Part shown: positions 26,583 through 35,871 of the stretch, piece by piece
Layout: every line of letters starts with the position of its first letter
Position numbering within the stretch: position 1 is the stretch's first letter
NCBI RefSeq assembly: GCF_017571475.1
Contig: NZ_JAGETW010000007.1
Location: forward strand, 124,001 to 188,000
Reading direction: 5' to 3'
Origin: Thiomicrorhabdus sp. 6S3-12
GTDB lineage: Bacteria > Pseudomonadota > Gammaproteobacteria > Thiomicrospirales > Thiomicrospiraceae
DNA: 64,000 nt
Position numbers and translations under genes: made by a program
Notes under the pieces: generated by a model
Seen by the model: only the letters and a program-made list of their open reading frames with translations
Databases searched by the model: none
What the model was told of the DNA's origin: nothing

Positions 26583-27356
26583 ATGGCTCGAGATTATCGC
26601 CCGCGGCGTTCCCCCGAAACTCTGCCGCCACCGATGCTGGAATCAAGTTCGGCCCGACATAAACGTCAGGAAGAACAGCGAACGAGCCGTAATGCCTGGT
26701 TGGTTATGCTGCTGGTGATTGGTGCCATGGTTGGCGGCTACTGGGTCATTAACCATTTCGCCAATTCCGGTTTGAAATCGGGCAGCCAGCAAATGCAACA
26801 ACAGGCGGTTGCCGAAGTTGATTCGACTGGTGAGAGCGAGTCGGTCGTAATTCTGAGTGATCCACAGCCGGAAGCGCTTGAAGAACGAATCGAATTACCT
26901 GAAGCAAACACGCCTTTGCAGGCGCCTGAAGCCGTGGCATTGAGCGAAACAGAAGTAATCCCTGAAGCGCCTAAGGAGATCCGTGCGCAGGCGTTGGAAG
27001 TGCCTTCCGACGAACAGATCTACGGCGAGCCGAAAAAGAACTTCTACAGCGAACTGAAAGATCTGGAGGTGATTCCGGACGATACGACTCCGGAACCGGT
27101 CGCGCTCGAAAAGCCGAAATATATTCTCGCCGGCAGTTTTTTCAGCGAATCCGCCGCTTTAAGAGCGCAGAGCCGACTTGCTCAGCACGAGCAGAAGTTG
27201 AAGATCCGTTCAACGGTGCGTAAAGACGGAAAGCATATCTATGCTCTGTATACCGAGCCTTATTATGATCGTCTTGAGTTGAATAAGCGCAAGAATCAGC
27301 TGCGTAAGCTGGGGGCAAGTGTTATGGAATTGGAATACAAGTCCGAAAGCCGGTAG
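26583..27356 (+). CDS. SPOR-domain membrane protein (FtsN-like)
   Basis: 257 residues: a short basic cytoplasmic N-terminus, one membrane helix near residues 39-57 (NAWLVMLLVIGAMVGGYWVI), an acidic Pro/Glu-rich periplasmic stretch, and a C-terminal SPOR domain of about 75 residues starting at PKYILAGSFFSESAALRAQ. SPOR domains bind denuded septal peptidoglycan. Size, topology and position just after argS match FtsN, the late cell-division protein, but the short N-terminal FtsN essential helix cannot be confirmed by eye. Confidence 0.8.
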   Translation: MARDYRPRRSPETLPPPMLESSSARHKRQEEQRTSRNAWLVMLLVIGAMVGGYWVINHFANSGLKSGSQQMQQQAVAEVDSTGESESVVILSDPQPEALEERIELPEANTPLQAPEAVALSETEVIPEAPKEIRAQALEVPSDEQIYGEPKKNFYSELKDLEVIPDDTTPEPVALEKPKYILAGSFFSESAALRAQSRLAQHEQKLKIRSTVRKDGKHIYALYTEPYYDRLELNKRKNQLRKLGASVMELEYKSESR

Positions 27357-27361
27357 TAAAA

Positions 27362-27383
27362 AAGCCGGCAAGGGAACCGGCTT
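27362..27383 (-). terminator. Rho-independent terminator for the GGDEF gene
   Basis: AAGCCGG and CCGGCTT form a 7-bp stem with an 8-base loop. Read on the minus strand it is followed by six Ts, so it serves the diguanylate cyclase gene; on the plus strand there is no T run. Confidence 0.65.
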
Positions 27384-27402
27384 AGATCGCGAATTTCGAC
27401 TT

Positions 27403-28434
27403 TTATAGACTGATTTCACAGACGACGCGATTACGCCCGTCTTTCTTGGCCTTGTAAAGCGATTTGTCGGCGCGATTGAAGAAGCTTTCCGCATCGTCAA
27501 GATTCGGGCGAAGCTGGGCGACACCGAATGATGCGGTAATCGTATTAATCTCCTGATCGGAGTTTTTCAGTTTCAGATGGGCAGAGGAAATCTGCTTGCG
27601 AATCTCTTGCGCGCGTTTAACCGCTTCATCCAGAGAGAAGTTTCTCAGTAGAATAACAAACTCTTCGCCGCCGTAACGGAAGACGTCTTCATTCTTGCTC
27701 TGGTTGCGTCTAATCAGCTTGGAAAAATAGCGCAGGACACTGTCGCCGATAAGGTGACCGTAGGTGTCGTTAAAGTTTTTAAAGTGATCGATGTCGGCAA
27801 TAATCATGCAGCAGCCTGAACCGAATTCGGCGACATCCTGAAGCATCTGTTCCATGGCCATATTATAGGCTTTACGATTACCGACTTCGGTCAGTTCGTC
27901 CTGAAGAACCTGGCTTTGCACGGCCAGAAGCTGTTGACGCAGTTTTTTGATTTCTTCGCTGCTTTCCAACATATGCTTCTGAAACATCTGGTTGGTTTCC
28001 TGCATGGACGTGGCCGTATTCAGGACGTTGCTGGTAATCTCTTTGACCTGATGAACGTCCAGATTATCCTTCTTTAATTCTTCAGTCGAATATTCCAGTT
28101 GTTTGGTGTGGCTGTCCAGTTTGTCATTCCAGGAATTGATCTTCTGGACCATCAGGTTGACCAGACGGCGGAACGCCTTGTCGAATTCCGAAGTGGTCGA
28201 GTCTACGGCAAAGTAATCATTATAGAGACGGCGACCGATCCGGTCGTTATACCCCATGTCATCCTTGAGTACTTGATCCAATTCCTCGCGGAATTGAGGA
28301 TTATCCCCTTTGTAGTACTGATACCAGAGATAATAGTTCAGCGGAATAGGATTGATGTCCTTCTCTTCGAAGGAGGCCTTTATATATTGAAATAAACGCC
28401 ATGCAACCTCTGGGCTGTCTTGTATGCGATACAT
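27403..28434 (-). CDS. Diguanylate cyclase (GGEEF), no I-site
   Basis: 343-residue cytoplasmic protein making c-di-GMP. The first 130 residues have no recognised sensor motif; residues about 95-175 look like a helical, coiled-coil linker. The GGDEF domain starts near residue 175 (LTEVGNRKAYNMAMEQML) and the active site reads FRYGGEEFVIL near 252. The product-inhibition RxxD motif is absent: the place before the active site reads SKNEDVFRY. The enzyme may therefore lack feedback control. No membrane segment or secretion signal. Confidence 0.9.
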   Translation of the reverse strand: MYRIQDSPEVAWRLFQYIKASFEEKDINPIPLNYYLWYQYYKGDNPQFREELDQVLKDDMGYNDRIGRRLYNDYFAVDSTTSEFDKAFRRLVNLMVQKINSWNDKLDSHTKQLEYSTEELKKDNLDVHQVKEITSNVLNTATSMQETNQMFQKHMLESSEEIKKLRQQLLAVQSQVLQDELTEVGNRKAYNMAMEQMLQDVAEFGSGCCMIIADIDHFKNFNDTYGHLIGDSVLRYFSKLIRRNQSKNEDVFRYGGEEFVILLRNFSLDEAVKRAQEIRKQISSAHLKLKNSDQEINTITASFGVAQLRPNLDDAESFFNRADKSLYKAKKDGRNRVVCEISL

Positions 28435-28660
28435 TGTTATTTCCCTTGTTTTAAAATTGATTTTAGCAAAAAGTTGATCGGCTAAATATCAAATGAGTAT
28501 ATTTTTCATACCGTTTTATTTGGCTTTGTTGTATTGTTTTTTCCACAACGGCTGTAAGTTAATTAACGGCCGCATTATTAATAAACTTAATAGTGTTTGC
28601 TGGCTTAATTTCGGTCGAATCGTTATAGTGACTGATAATTCGCAGTAAGAGGTATAAATT

Positions 28661-28909
28661 ATGTTTAATCCAGTGCAATTAGAGGAGTTTGCCAAAAAAG
28701 TCGCGGAAATTATTCCTCCCGGTTTTGGTGATTTTCCCGAAGAAGGCAAGAAACAGGTGCAGTTAAATCTGCAACGTTTACTGGAGCAGATGGACCTGGT
28801 TTCCAGAGAAGAATTTGATACGCAGAAAGCGGTTTTGGCTAAAACTCGAGCCAAACTGGAAGCGCTGGAAAAGCGTTTCGAGGATCTGGAACAGCTGTAT
28901 AATCGCTGA
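28661..28909 (+). CDS. ubiK: Ubiquinone biosynthesis accessory factor UbiK
   Basis: 82 residues (YqiC/BMFP family), a small trimeric coiled-coil protein that helps the soluble Ubi complex make ubiquinone. The N-terminal amphipathic part (VQLEEFAKKVAEIIPPG) and the C-terminal coiled coil (REEFDTQKAVLAKTRAKLEA) match the family closely. It lies 14 bases before comM, a frequent gammaproteobacterial neighbour. Confidence 0.88.
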   Translation: MFNPVQLEEFAKKVAEIIPPGFGDFPEEGKKQVQLNLQRLLEQMDLVSREEFDTQKAVLAKTRAKLEALEKRFEDLEQLYNR

Positions 28910-28923
28910 TCGGTTGCAATTCC

Positions 28924-30453
28924 GTGGGCCTGGCAAGAGTTTTCAGTCGCGCCATACAGGGGATGGAATCCCCCAGAGTGGTTGTCGAAGTGCACGTCAG
29001 CTCGGGGTTGCCGAGCCTGACGATCGTCGGTTTGCCGGAAGCATCGGTTAAGGAGAGTAAGGAGCGCGTTCGCAGCGCTCTGCTTAATTCCGGATTCGAT
29101 ATGCCCGCCAAGCGGGTTACCGTTAATCTGGCGCCGGCGGATCTGCCGAAAAGCGGCGGATGCTATGATTTGGCGATTGCGATTGGTATTTTGATCGCAA
29201 CCGAGCAGCTGGTTCCGAAATTAACCGGCGAAATCGAACTTTACGGTGAGCTGGCGTTAACCGGCGAGTTACGCGAAATCAGCGGACTGCTGCCAAGCCT
29301 GTTACAGCTTCAAGAAACGGGTCAAGCTTTCATTCCATGGCATAATGCGGTGGACAAACAGTTATGCGCGCAAACCGGCCATAACGGAAAGATCCGACTG
29401 CTCGAAAACCTGCGTCAGGCCTGGGTGTATCTGAACGGTGAAACGCCGGAGACTTTAAGTCAAGAACCGCAATTTACTCCGCTGGTACAACGCTATCCGC
29501 TCTGTTTATCCGATATTCAGGGGCAGGCGCAAGCCAAGAGATTGTTGGAAATCTGTGCAGCGGGCGGTCACTCGCTATTGATGGTCGGCGAGCCGGGCGC
29601 GGGGAAAAGCATGCTCGCGTCCCGACTGGTGACGCTGTTGCCGCCTTTAAGCGAGCAACAGGCTCTGGAGAATGCGACTATCCGTTCCTTGGCGGGACAG
29701 AAGGTTGAGTTGGAAACCTTTTATCACCGTCCCTTTGTCAGTCCTCATCACTCCGCTTCGGCCGCTGCGGTTATCGGTGGCGGTAGAGTGCCCAGGCCCG
29801 GAGCGATTTCCCTGGCTAATCACGGGGTTCTGTTCCTTGATGAGTTGCCCGAGTTCAATCGCGATGTGCTCGAAGCTTTGCGCGAACCTCTGGAAAGCGG
29901 CAAAGTGGATATTGCGCGAGTTCAGCAGCATGTGGCCTATCCGGCACGGGTTCAGTTGGTGGCCGCTTTAAATCCGACGCCGAGCGGTTATTTCCCGGAC
30001 GATCCTCTCGGACGCTGTAAAGATACACCGACGCAGATTTCGCGTTACCTTAAGAAGCTCTCCGGCCCATTGCTGGATCGTATCGACTGTCATCTTGAGG
30101 TGCCGGCGGTTGAGATCGAAGCCTTGCAGAGCACTCGTCCGGATGGAGAAACCAGCGAACAGGTCCGTAAGCGGGTTGAAGGGGTTCAGGAACGGCAGAT
30201 TGCACGTCAGGGTTGTCTCAATTCGGTTTTGAGTAATCGGCAATTGAATAAACTGGTCGCTCTGGATACGCACTCTCAAGAACTGTTGCAACAGGCGATC
30301 AAGCGTTTCGGGTTGTCTGCACGCAGTTATTACCGTATTGTGCGTCTGGCGCTGACGATTGCTGATATACAGGAAGCAGGCTCGGTTGAGAGCGCACATA
30401 TTGCGGAAGCTTTGAGCTACCGCCTTTCACAAAAACTTTCGGAGCTTTTCTAA
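28924..30453 (+). CDS. comM: YifB/ComM family Mg-chelatase-like AAA ATPase
   Basis: 509 residues, starting with GTG (MGLARVFSRAIQGMESPRVV). ComM is a hexameric helicase that promotes branch migration of incoming DNA during transformation. An N-terminal Lon-like domain is followed by Walker A GEPGAGKSMLASRL near residue 223 and Walker B GVLFLDELPEFNRDVLEAL near 300, then a C-terminal Mg-chelatase subdomain with SARSYYRIVRLALTIADI. Together with dprA it points to competence. Confidence 0.93.
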   Translation: MGLARVFSRAIQGMESPRVVVEVHVSSGLPSLTIVGLPEASVKESKERVRSALLNSGFDMPAKRVTVNLAPADLPKSGGCYDLAIAIGILIATEQLVPKLTGEIELYGELALTGELREISGLLPSLLQLQETGQAFIPWHNAVDKQLCAQTGHNGKIRLLENLRQAWVYLNGETPETLSQEPQFTPLVQRYPLCLSDIQGQAQAKRLLEICAAGGHSLLMVGEPGAGKSMLASRLVTLLPPLSEQQALENATIRSLAGQKVELETFYHRPFVSPHHSASAAAVIGGGRVPRPGAISLANHGVLFLDELPEFNRDVLEALREPLESGKVDIARVQQHVAYPARVQLVAALNPTPSGYFPDDPLGRCKDTPTQISRYLKKLSGPLLDRIDCHLEVPAVEIEALQSTRPDGETSEQVRKRVEGVQERQIARQGCLNSVLSNRQLNKLVALDTHSQELLQQAIKRFGLSARSYYRIVRLALTIADIQEAGSVESAHIAEALSYRLSQKLSELF

Positions 30454-30460
30454 AAGATTA

Positions 30461-31156
30461 ATGATGGTTGAAGGGATTTATATTTCGGCATTGCTGACCG
30501 GATTGTTCGGTGGCGTTCACTGCCTGGGTATGTGCGGCGGAGTGGTCGGTGCTTTGACCTTTAGTCTGGAGGTTAAAAACCAAGCCAGCTGGTGGCGGAT
30601 GTTGCCGTTCCAGCTTGCGTATAATGGCGGCCGAATTCTCAGTTATCTTTTGATAGGCGCGCTTTTCGGCTCCTTGGGCATGCTGTTGAACTCTTTGGCG
30701 ACACTGTTGCCGTTTCAGCAGCTGCTACAGATTTTTGCCGGGCTTTTCATGATTGCCCTAGGACTCTATCTGGCCGGTTGGTGGCAAGGGATAGTGGTTG
30801 TTGAACGTTTCGGTCAGGGGCTGTGGCAGAAACTGGCGCCTTATGCGCAACGGATGCGGACGGTTAAGAATATCCGGCAGGCTGGATTGTACGGTCTGGT
30901 ATGGGGATGGCTGCCGTGCGGTCTGGTGTACAGTATGCTGATTCTGGCGTTGAGTTCCGGTGGCGCTTTTGAAGGCGCGATGGTCATGCTGGCGTTCGGC
31001 TTGGGGACTTTACCTAATCTGCTTTTGATCGGCGCTTTTGCCTTCTACTTTACCCGGCTGGCGCGTAAGGCCTGGGTGAAAGCGATTGCCGGTTTATCGG
31101 TTATGGCGATGGGTTTATGGCAGATCTATCTTGCGATGGTAGTCGCGGTAAATTAA
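30461..31156 (+). CDS. TauE/SafE-like (DsbD_2-type) membrane protein
   Basis: 231-residue polytopic protein with about six membrane helices. The signature GGVHCLGMCGG near residues 17-27 and the second-half GLVWGWLPCGLVYSML near 147 mark the sulfite exporter TauE/SafE family in the DsbD_2/CcdA-like sense. Members near cytochrome oxidase genes take part in copper or thiol handling during oxidase assembly. Two Cys-containing motifs in membrane segments (HCLGMC, LPCG) would suit redox or metal transfer. Begins 8 bases after comM. Confidence 0.78.
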   Translation: MMVEGIYISALLTGLFGGVHCLGMCGGVVGALTFSLEVKNQASWWRMLPFQLAYNGGRILSYLLIGALFGSLGMLLNSLATLLPFQQLLQIFAGLFMIALGLYLAGWWQGIVVVERFGQGLWQKLAPYAQRMRTVKNIRQAGLYGLVWGWLPCGLVYSMLILALSSGGAFEGAMVMLAFGLGTLPNLLLIGAFAFYFTRLARKAWVKAIAGLSVMAMGLWQIYLAMVVAVN

Positions 31157-31200
31157 GAGTGAACTTCTCCTGCTGTTTCGTAAGATACGCCGTCGACAAT

Positions 31201-31227
31201 AAAAAGCCCGCTTTTGCGGGCTTTTTT
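31201..31227. terminator. Rho-independent terminator, bidirectional
   Basis: An 11-bp stem (AAAAAGCCCGC with GCGGGCTTTTT) and a TTTT loop. It lies between the ends of the TauE-like gene and the subtilase gene, so it can serve both converging transcripts. Confidence 0.85.
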
Positions 31228-31255
31228 ATGGATGACTATCCTTTGGTTTCATCTT

Positions 31256-33592
31256 TTACTTCAAGCGAACGCTGACGCTATTGCTATAGCCGGATGTTCC
31301 ACTGTCATTAAAGGCCTGTACGCGATATTCATAGGTTCCGCTAGCCAGTGTTTCGCTGTAGGTCACGGTATCGGTGCCGACGGTAGCGACACGGCTATAA
31401 GATGTTTGGCCGCGCACTTTTACGCCGCGTTCAATATAGAACCCGCTTTCATCGGTACTGTTGTCGTTCCATGTCAGTGTGACGGTGTTGCCGTTTAGCG
31501 TGGCGCTCAGATTATCCGGCGCAATCAGTGTGCCCGGTTCAGGAGGAGGTGGAGGGGGTTCAGTCGAGGTGGTTTCAACTTTCACTAAAACCGCATCCGA
31601 ATAAACCTGATTGCTGTCATTGAACGCATAGACACGATACTGATAGGTGCCCAGTTCGGCAACCGAGTCGGTAAAGCTGGTACTGTCGGCTCCCAGTATT
31701 GCGATAGTCTCAAAGGTGTATTTACCGCGGATTTTCATGGCGCGTTCCACAGCAAAACCGTTTTCATTGGCACTGTTGTCCTGCCAGTTTAAAGTGACGT
31801 CCTGTCCAGTGACAGTCGCACTCAACCCGCTTGGCGCAAGCAGTACGCTCGGGTCGATTACTTCAATCTGAATCGATGAAGCATTGCTGGCTCCGGCGTT
31901 ATCGGTGACCGTCAGGGTTGCGTTATAAAGGCCGCCGACCGGATAGCTGTATTGGACCGATTCGCCGCTGGCGGTTTGACCGTTTCCGAAATCCCATTCA
32001 TGGCTGACGACCGCACCGTTTGGATCCGGATCATATGAGTTGTAGCCGTTGAAAGAGACTGTGTCGCCGAGATTGTAGCTGGTCGCCATAGGTTCAATGA
32101 CCGCAATCGGCAGTTGATTGGTGACCTGAATCGACAAGGTGGCGGAATCGGTCAGGTTGTCGTTATCGGTAACGGTCAAGCTGACTTCAAATACCCCGCT
32201 TTGCTGGTAGTTATGACTTGGATCAACAATGTCCGCGGTCGTCCCGTCGCCGAAATCCCAGTGGTAGCTGACGACCGAACCGTCGGCATCATAGGAGTTG
32301 GCTGCGCTGAAAGAAATCAACGTGCCGAACGATACGCTCGTATTATCTGCCCAGATATCGGCGACAGGCGGTTGGTAATTGCCAAGATTCAGCGCGTAAT
32401 TGACTGCGGCCTGCGCATTGATCAACCCGTGTCCGTAGACATTGTCATCGCCTGCGGCTCCCAAGTCGGTCGCGGTCGAGAAGAGGCCGTTTTCGATCTC
32501 ATCGGGGGTAATCGCCGGATTGGCCGCAACCATAAGCGCACCGACGCCCGCCGTCATGGGTGAGGAGAAAGAGGTGCCCGAGTAGTCGATATAGCCTGCA
32601 TTCAGAAAAGTGGTGCGGATGCTGACGCCCGGAGCGACGACATCGACATAGTCGCCGTAGCTGGAAAAGCTGGCTTTAACGTTGTTCTGATCGGTTGCGC
32701 CGACACCTACCAGACTGGTGTAGTCAGGATATTCCGGATGTTCGTTATAGTCGTTCCCGGCTGACATAAACAGCAGTCCACCCTGATTTCTCAGGTTGGT
32801 TGCGGCGTCATTGATTGAAGCGGAGGATATACCGCCGTAACTGATATTGACGATCTTGGCACCGCGTTGACCGGCATACACCATACAGTTGACCATCGAG
32901 CTGATATAGGCGGATGAGTTTGTTTCGCTGATTGCAATTCGCACCGGAAGAATACTGGTATCCCAGTTCACACCGGCGACGCCGGTGATGTTGTTACCGA
33001 CAGCGCCGAGCGTACCGGCGGTTCCGGTTCCGTGGCCGTGGAAATCTTCAACATCGGTCGAAATGACATTGCCGTTGGCATCAAAGCCGACATGAGCATC
33101 GAATCCGGGAAAAGTGAAGTTGTTGACCAAATCCGGGTGATCAGTATCGACACCGGTATCGCACACCGCTACCAGTACGTTATGGCTACCGGTAGTTACA
33201 TCCCATGCTTGTGGACTGTTTATAGTCGGATGATGCCACTGCACGCCGTAATCCGTATCATTCGGTTGCAGTGTCGGAGTAACTAGATAGTCCGGTTCGG
33301 CAAATTTAACATAGCCGCTCGTCTGCAGAATTTTGGCGATCGCTTTTTCCCGTCCGCTGTGTGCGAATTTGGCCATATGGATATTCACATCCGGAATGAC
33401 TCTTTCTTCCTGTAAGCCTTGGCCGTGCAACAGCGCATTGAGACTCTTTAATTCCTTGGCGGAAGCATTTTCGTTGAGTTTATAGAGGACGATTCCGGGT
33501 CTGAGTTCCTCCGCGAAAGAGGGCGAAGAGAGCAGACTGAGTGAAATCAGGACCGAAGAGGCGAGCGCCATAAGAGTGTTGCGAGAGCCCAT
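31256..33592 (-). CDS. Secreted subtilisin-like serine protease with PKD and FN3 domains
   Basis: 778 residues. The start at 33592 is chosen for its AGGAGAAAG site and signal peptide (MALASSVLISLSLLSSPSFA); a longer ORF reaches 33682. Order: signal peptide, I9-type propeptide (about 30-110), S8 peptidase with catalytic Asp in AVCDTGVDTDH (near 144), His in FHGHGTGTAG (near 186) and Ser in SGTSFSSPMTAG (near 339), two PKD domains (WDFGDGTT, WDFGNGQT), two fibronectin-III-like domains with a PPPPPPEPGT linker between them. No sorting signal (LPXTG, PEP-CTERM, T9SS) is evident, so it is probably released or held on the surface by its domains. Likely degrades external protein. Confidence 0.92.
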   Translation of the reverse strand: MGSRNTLMALASSVLISLSLLSSPSFAEELRPGIVLYKLNENASAKELKSLNALLHGQGLQEERVIPDVNIHMAKFAHSGREKAIAKILQTSGYVKFAEPDYLVTPTLQPNDTDYGVQWHHPTINSPQAWDVTTGSHNVLVAVCDTGVDTDHPDLVNNFTFPGFDAHVGFDANGNVISTDVEDFHGHGTGTAGTLGAVGNNITGVAGVNWDTSILPVRIAISETNSSAYISSMVNCMVYAGQRGAKIVNISYGGISSASINDAATNLRNQGGLLFMSAGNDYNEHPEYPDYTSLVGVGATDQNNVKASFSSYGDYVDVVAPGVSIRTTFLNAGYIDYSGTSFSSPMTAGVGALMVAANPAITPDEIENGLFSTATDLGAAGDDNVYGHGLINAQAAVNYALNLGNYQPPVADIWADNTSVSFGTLISFSAANSYDADGSVVSYHWDFGDGTTADIVDPSHNYQQSGVFEVSLTVTDNDNLTDSATLSIQVTNQLPIAVIEPMATSYNLGDTVSFNGYNSYDPDPNGAVVSHEWDFGNGQTASGESVQYSYPVGGLYNATLTVTDNAGASNASSIQIEVIDPSVLLAPSGLSATVTGQDVTLNWQDNSANENGFAVERAMKIRGKYTFETIAILGADSTSFTDSVAELGTYQYRVYAFNDSNQVYSDAVLVKVETTSTEPPPPPPEPGTLIAPDNLSATLNGNTVTLTWNDNSTDESGFYIERGVKVRGQTSYSRVATVGTDTVTYSETLASGTYEYRVQAFNDSGTSGYSNSVSVRLK

Positions 33593-33828
33593 GACTTTCT
33601 CCTTTTTTTGATTATGCTGGAGAGGTTCCTGAATTTGATCATAACCCGTAAATGCTTGTTTTAAAAGGTAATCAGATTTCACTCCGGCTTATTACTCAAT
33701 TGGCGGTATCAAGAGTTGTTTATGATTAATTTTTCAAAAGATTTGCTGAACGTAATCGAAGGGAAATATCTAAAGTGGGGAATCTTGGTTACACTGGCTC
33801 TAAATGAGAATCTGATGAGGATAGCGTT

Positions 33829-34821
33829 ATGAAAGTTGTTTCTTTTAGCTGCAAAATTTACGATCGCCAGCAGTTGTGCCGAATCTTGCCGCCGGAGTGG
33901 GAATCCGAATACGTCGAACCGACACTGGATAAGCATACGGTGGTTTATGCCGACGGGGCGGATGTTATTACCGCATTCGTCAATGATCGTCTGGATCTGG
34001 AAATTTTGCAGATTCTGGCGGAATACGGCGTCAAAATGATCGCCTTGCGTTGCGCCGGTTTCAATAATGTCGATCTGGTTGCTGCCCATGATCTGGGGAT
34101 CAAAGTCGCTCGCGTGCCGGCCTACTCGCCTTATGCGGTGGCCGAACACACCGTCGGTCTGATGTTGGCCCTGAACCGCAAACTTTACCGCGCCTATAAC
34201 CGGGTGCGTGAAGGGAATTTCTCTCTGAACGGTATGCTGGGTTTTGATTTTCATGGCAAGACCATCGGGATTGTCGGCGCCGGAAAAATCGGTCGTCTGG
34301 TCGGTAAGATGCTTAAGGCGTTTGGTTGTGAGGTTCTGGTTTATGATCCTTATCTCTGTAAAGAGTGCCCGGATCTCGGATTGCAACAGGTCTCGCTGGA
34401 AGAGATTTATCAGCGCAGTGATGTCATTAGTCTGCACTGCCCGTTGACCGAAGAAACCAACCATTTGGTCAATGCCGAGTCGATCGCCAAAATGAAAAAG
34501 GGCGTGATGCTGATTAATACCGGTCGCGGGGCTCTGATGGATACCGAAGCGCTGATTGAAGGTCTGAAATCCGGCCGGATCGGTTATTTGGGAATGGATG
34601 TATATGAAAAGGAAGGGGCGCTGTTTTTTGAAGACCACTCGTGCGAGATTATTCAGGATGACGCCTTTGAGCGCCTTTTGACTTTCCACAATGTGCTGAT
34701 TACCGGTCATCAGGCGTATTTTACTGAGGAGGCCTTGCGCCATATTGCCGAAACTACCCGGGATAATATTCAGGCGTTGATAGAAGGCGCGCCTCTGGAA
34801 AACGAAATTGAGGTCTGTTAG
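33829..34821 (+). CDS. ldhA: D-lactate dehydrogenase, fermentative type
   Basis: 330-residue NAD-dependent 2-hydroxyacid dehydrogenase converting pyruvate to D-lactate. Fits LdhA throughout: RCAGFNNVDLVAAHDLGIKV, the NAD site GKTIGIVGAGKIG near residue 147, catalytic Arg in INTGRGALMD near 232, Glu in MDVYEKEGALFFEDHS, and His in ITGHQAYFTEEA near 296. GAGGAT precedes the ATG. In an autotroph it would serve to dispose of reductant or use stored carbon when oxygen is low (inference). Confidence 0.92.
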   Translation: MKVVSFSCKIYDRQQLCRILPPEWESEYVEPTLDKHTVVYADGADVITAFVNDRLDLEILQILAEYGVKMIALRCAGFNNVDLVAAHDLGIKVARVPAYSPYAVAEHTVGLMLALNRKLYRAYNRVREGNFSLNGMLGFDFHGKTIGIVGAGKIGRLVGKMLKAFGCEVLVYDPYLCKECPDLGLQQVSLEEIYQRSDVISLHCPLTEETNHLVNAESIAKMKKGVMLINTGRGALMDTEALIEGLKSGRIGYLGMDVYEKEGALFFEDHSCEIIQDDAFERLLTFHNVLITGHQAYFTEEALRHIAETTRDNIQALIEGAPLENEIEVC

Positions 34822-34833
34822 CAGCGTTTGTAC

Positions 34834-35871
34834 TTACTCAGGGCGACGACACCGTTCGCTTTTCTCCTGGGCATTTTTGAACATCGCCTGACGTATTTGC
34901 CGTTTATAAGCGTTGCTTTGAAATTCTTTCGGCTGTCGGGTAACCAGATACAGGTAATCGCCGAGTTGTAACTCTTCTTTCGTCCAGCTCGGGTTCTGCG
35001 GATTTTCTACGCCAAGCGGCGTTATCACGGTAATCTTTAGTTCCGGCCGACGTTGTTTGAGCAGTGCTACGGTTCCGAGAAAAGCTTCGCTGTGGAAACT
35101 GCCGTTGAGGTGAATCACCTGATATTGCGGAAAGTCTTGCAGTGCTTTAAGGATCGATTCGGCCATAGTGTTATCCCGAGCAAGTTGAGCGGAATAACTT
35201 TGCGCCTTACGCGCTTGCGGCATAGGTCGCATGGAATCCATAAAGTCGTAAAACTTCTGTCGATAATCGGCATTATCCATAAATGCCTTCTGGGCAACCC
35301 ATTCGCGCTCCTCTTTGTGCAGCAGATTGACATAAGTCTGGCCATGCTCTCCGATACAGCGCACAATATCTGCCGCCGCATTGGCTGCGATTACCGGGAT
35401 GAAGTGCTGTTTGGCAAATTCGATCATCGGCCGGTAGGAGCCGACATAGTTGGGCCAGGCAGGCGCTTCGTTGATCAGATATTTTTCGCCGACCTCATTG
35501 TCCAGATAACGGTTGAGGATCGTCTGCTGGTCGCGATTGAACATCTCCATGCTCAGCACTTGCTGTGAGCGCAGTGTGTACAGTGCCGTCTGTAACTGCA
35601 TTTCCAGAAGATGGGAGGCGTGATTACCGTGAAACTCGCCGATAAAGACGACATCGCTTTTTTGGACCGCCTGTGCCAGATCGGGGATAGTGAGAATTTT
35701 TTGGGTTTTGCTGTCGATTATCGAAAAACTGTAGGCGTTGCTTAATGGCGGCGATACCGTTTTGGCCGTCTCTGCGTATTGTGGCTGTTCAAGTGTTATT
35801 TGGCAGCCTGTCAGGCTTAAAGAGCTTAATATGAGTATGGAAAACCTCTTGGTAAAAGCGCGTATTTTCAT
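34834..35871 (-). CDS. ChaN-family lipoprotein (haem-binding-uptake/Tiki-like)
   Basis: 345 residues with a lipoprotein signal: hydrophobic residues 10-20 and lipobox LTGC, so Cys22 or nearby is lipidated. The body matches ChaN (DUF399): DVVFIGEFHGNHASHLLEMQL near residue 74, then QVLSMEMFNRDQQ, and YQVIHLNGSFHSEAFLG near 250. Two conserved His-Glu/His motifs recall metal-dependent Tiki-type proteases, and in Campylobacter ChaR/ChaN binds haem with iron uptake. No haem or iron gene lies beside it, so the role stays open. Confidence 0.82.
   Translation of the reverse strand: MKIRAFTKRFSILILSSLSLTGCQITLEQPQYAETAKTVSPPLSNAYSFSIIDSKTQKILTIPDLAQAVQKSDVVFIGEFHGNHASHLLEMQLQTALYTLRSQQVLSMEMFNRDQQTILNRYLDNEVGEKYLINEAPAWPNYVGSYRPMIEFAKQHFIPVIAANAAADIVRCIGEHGQTYVNLLHKEEREWVAQKAFMDNADYRQKFYDFMDSMRPMPQARKAQSYSAQLARDNTMAESILKALQDFPQYQVIHLNGSFHSEAFLGTVALLKQRRPELKITVITPLGVENPQNPSWTKEELQLGDYLYLVTRQPKEFQSNAYKRQIRQAMFKNAQEKSERCRRPE

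Noticed and set aside
33709-34743. 344-residue open frame on the minus strand opposite ldhA
   Set aside because: Antisense to a clear gene, no ribosome site or family features; it results from codon bias.
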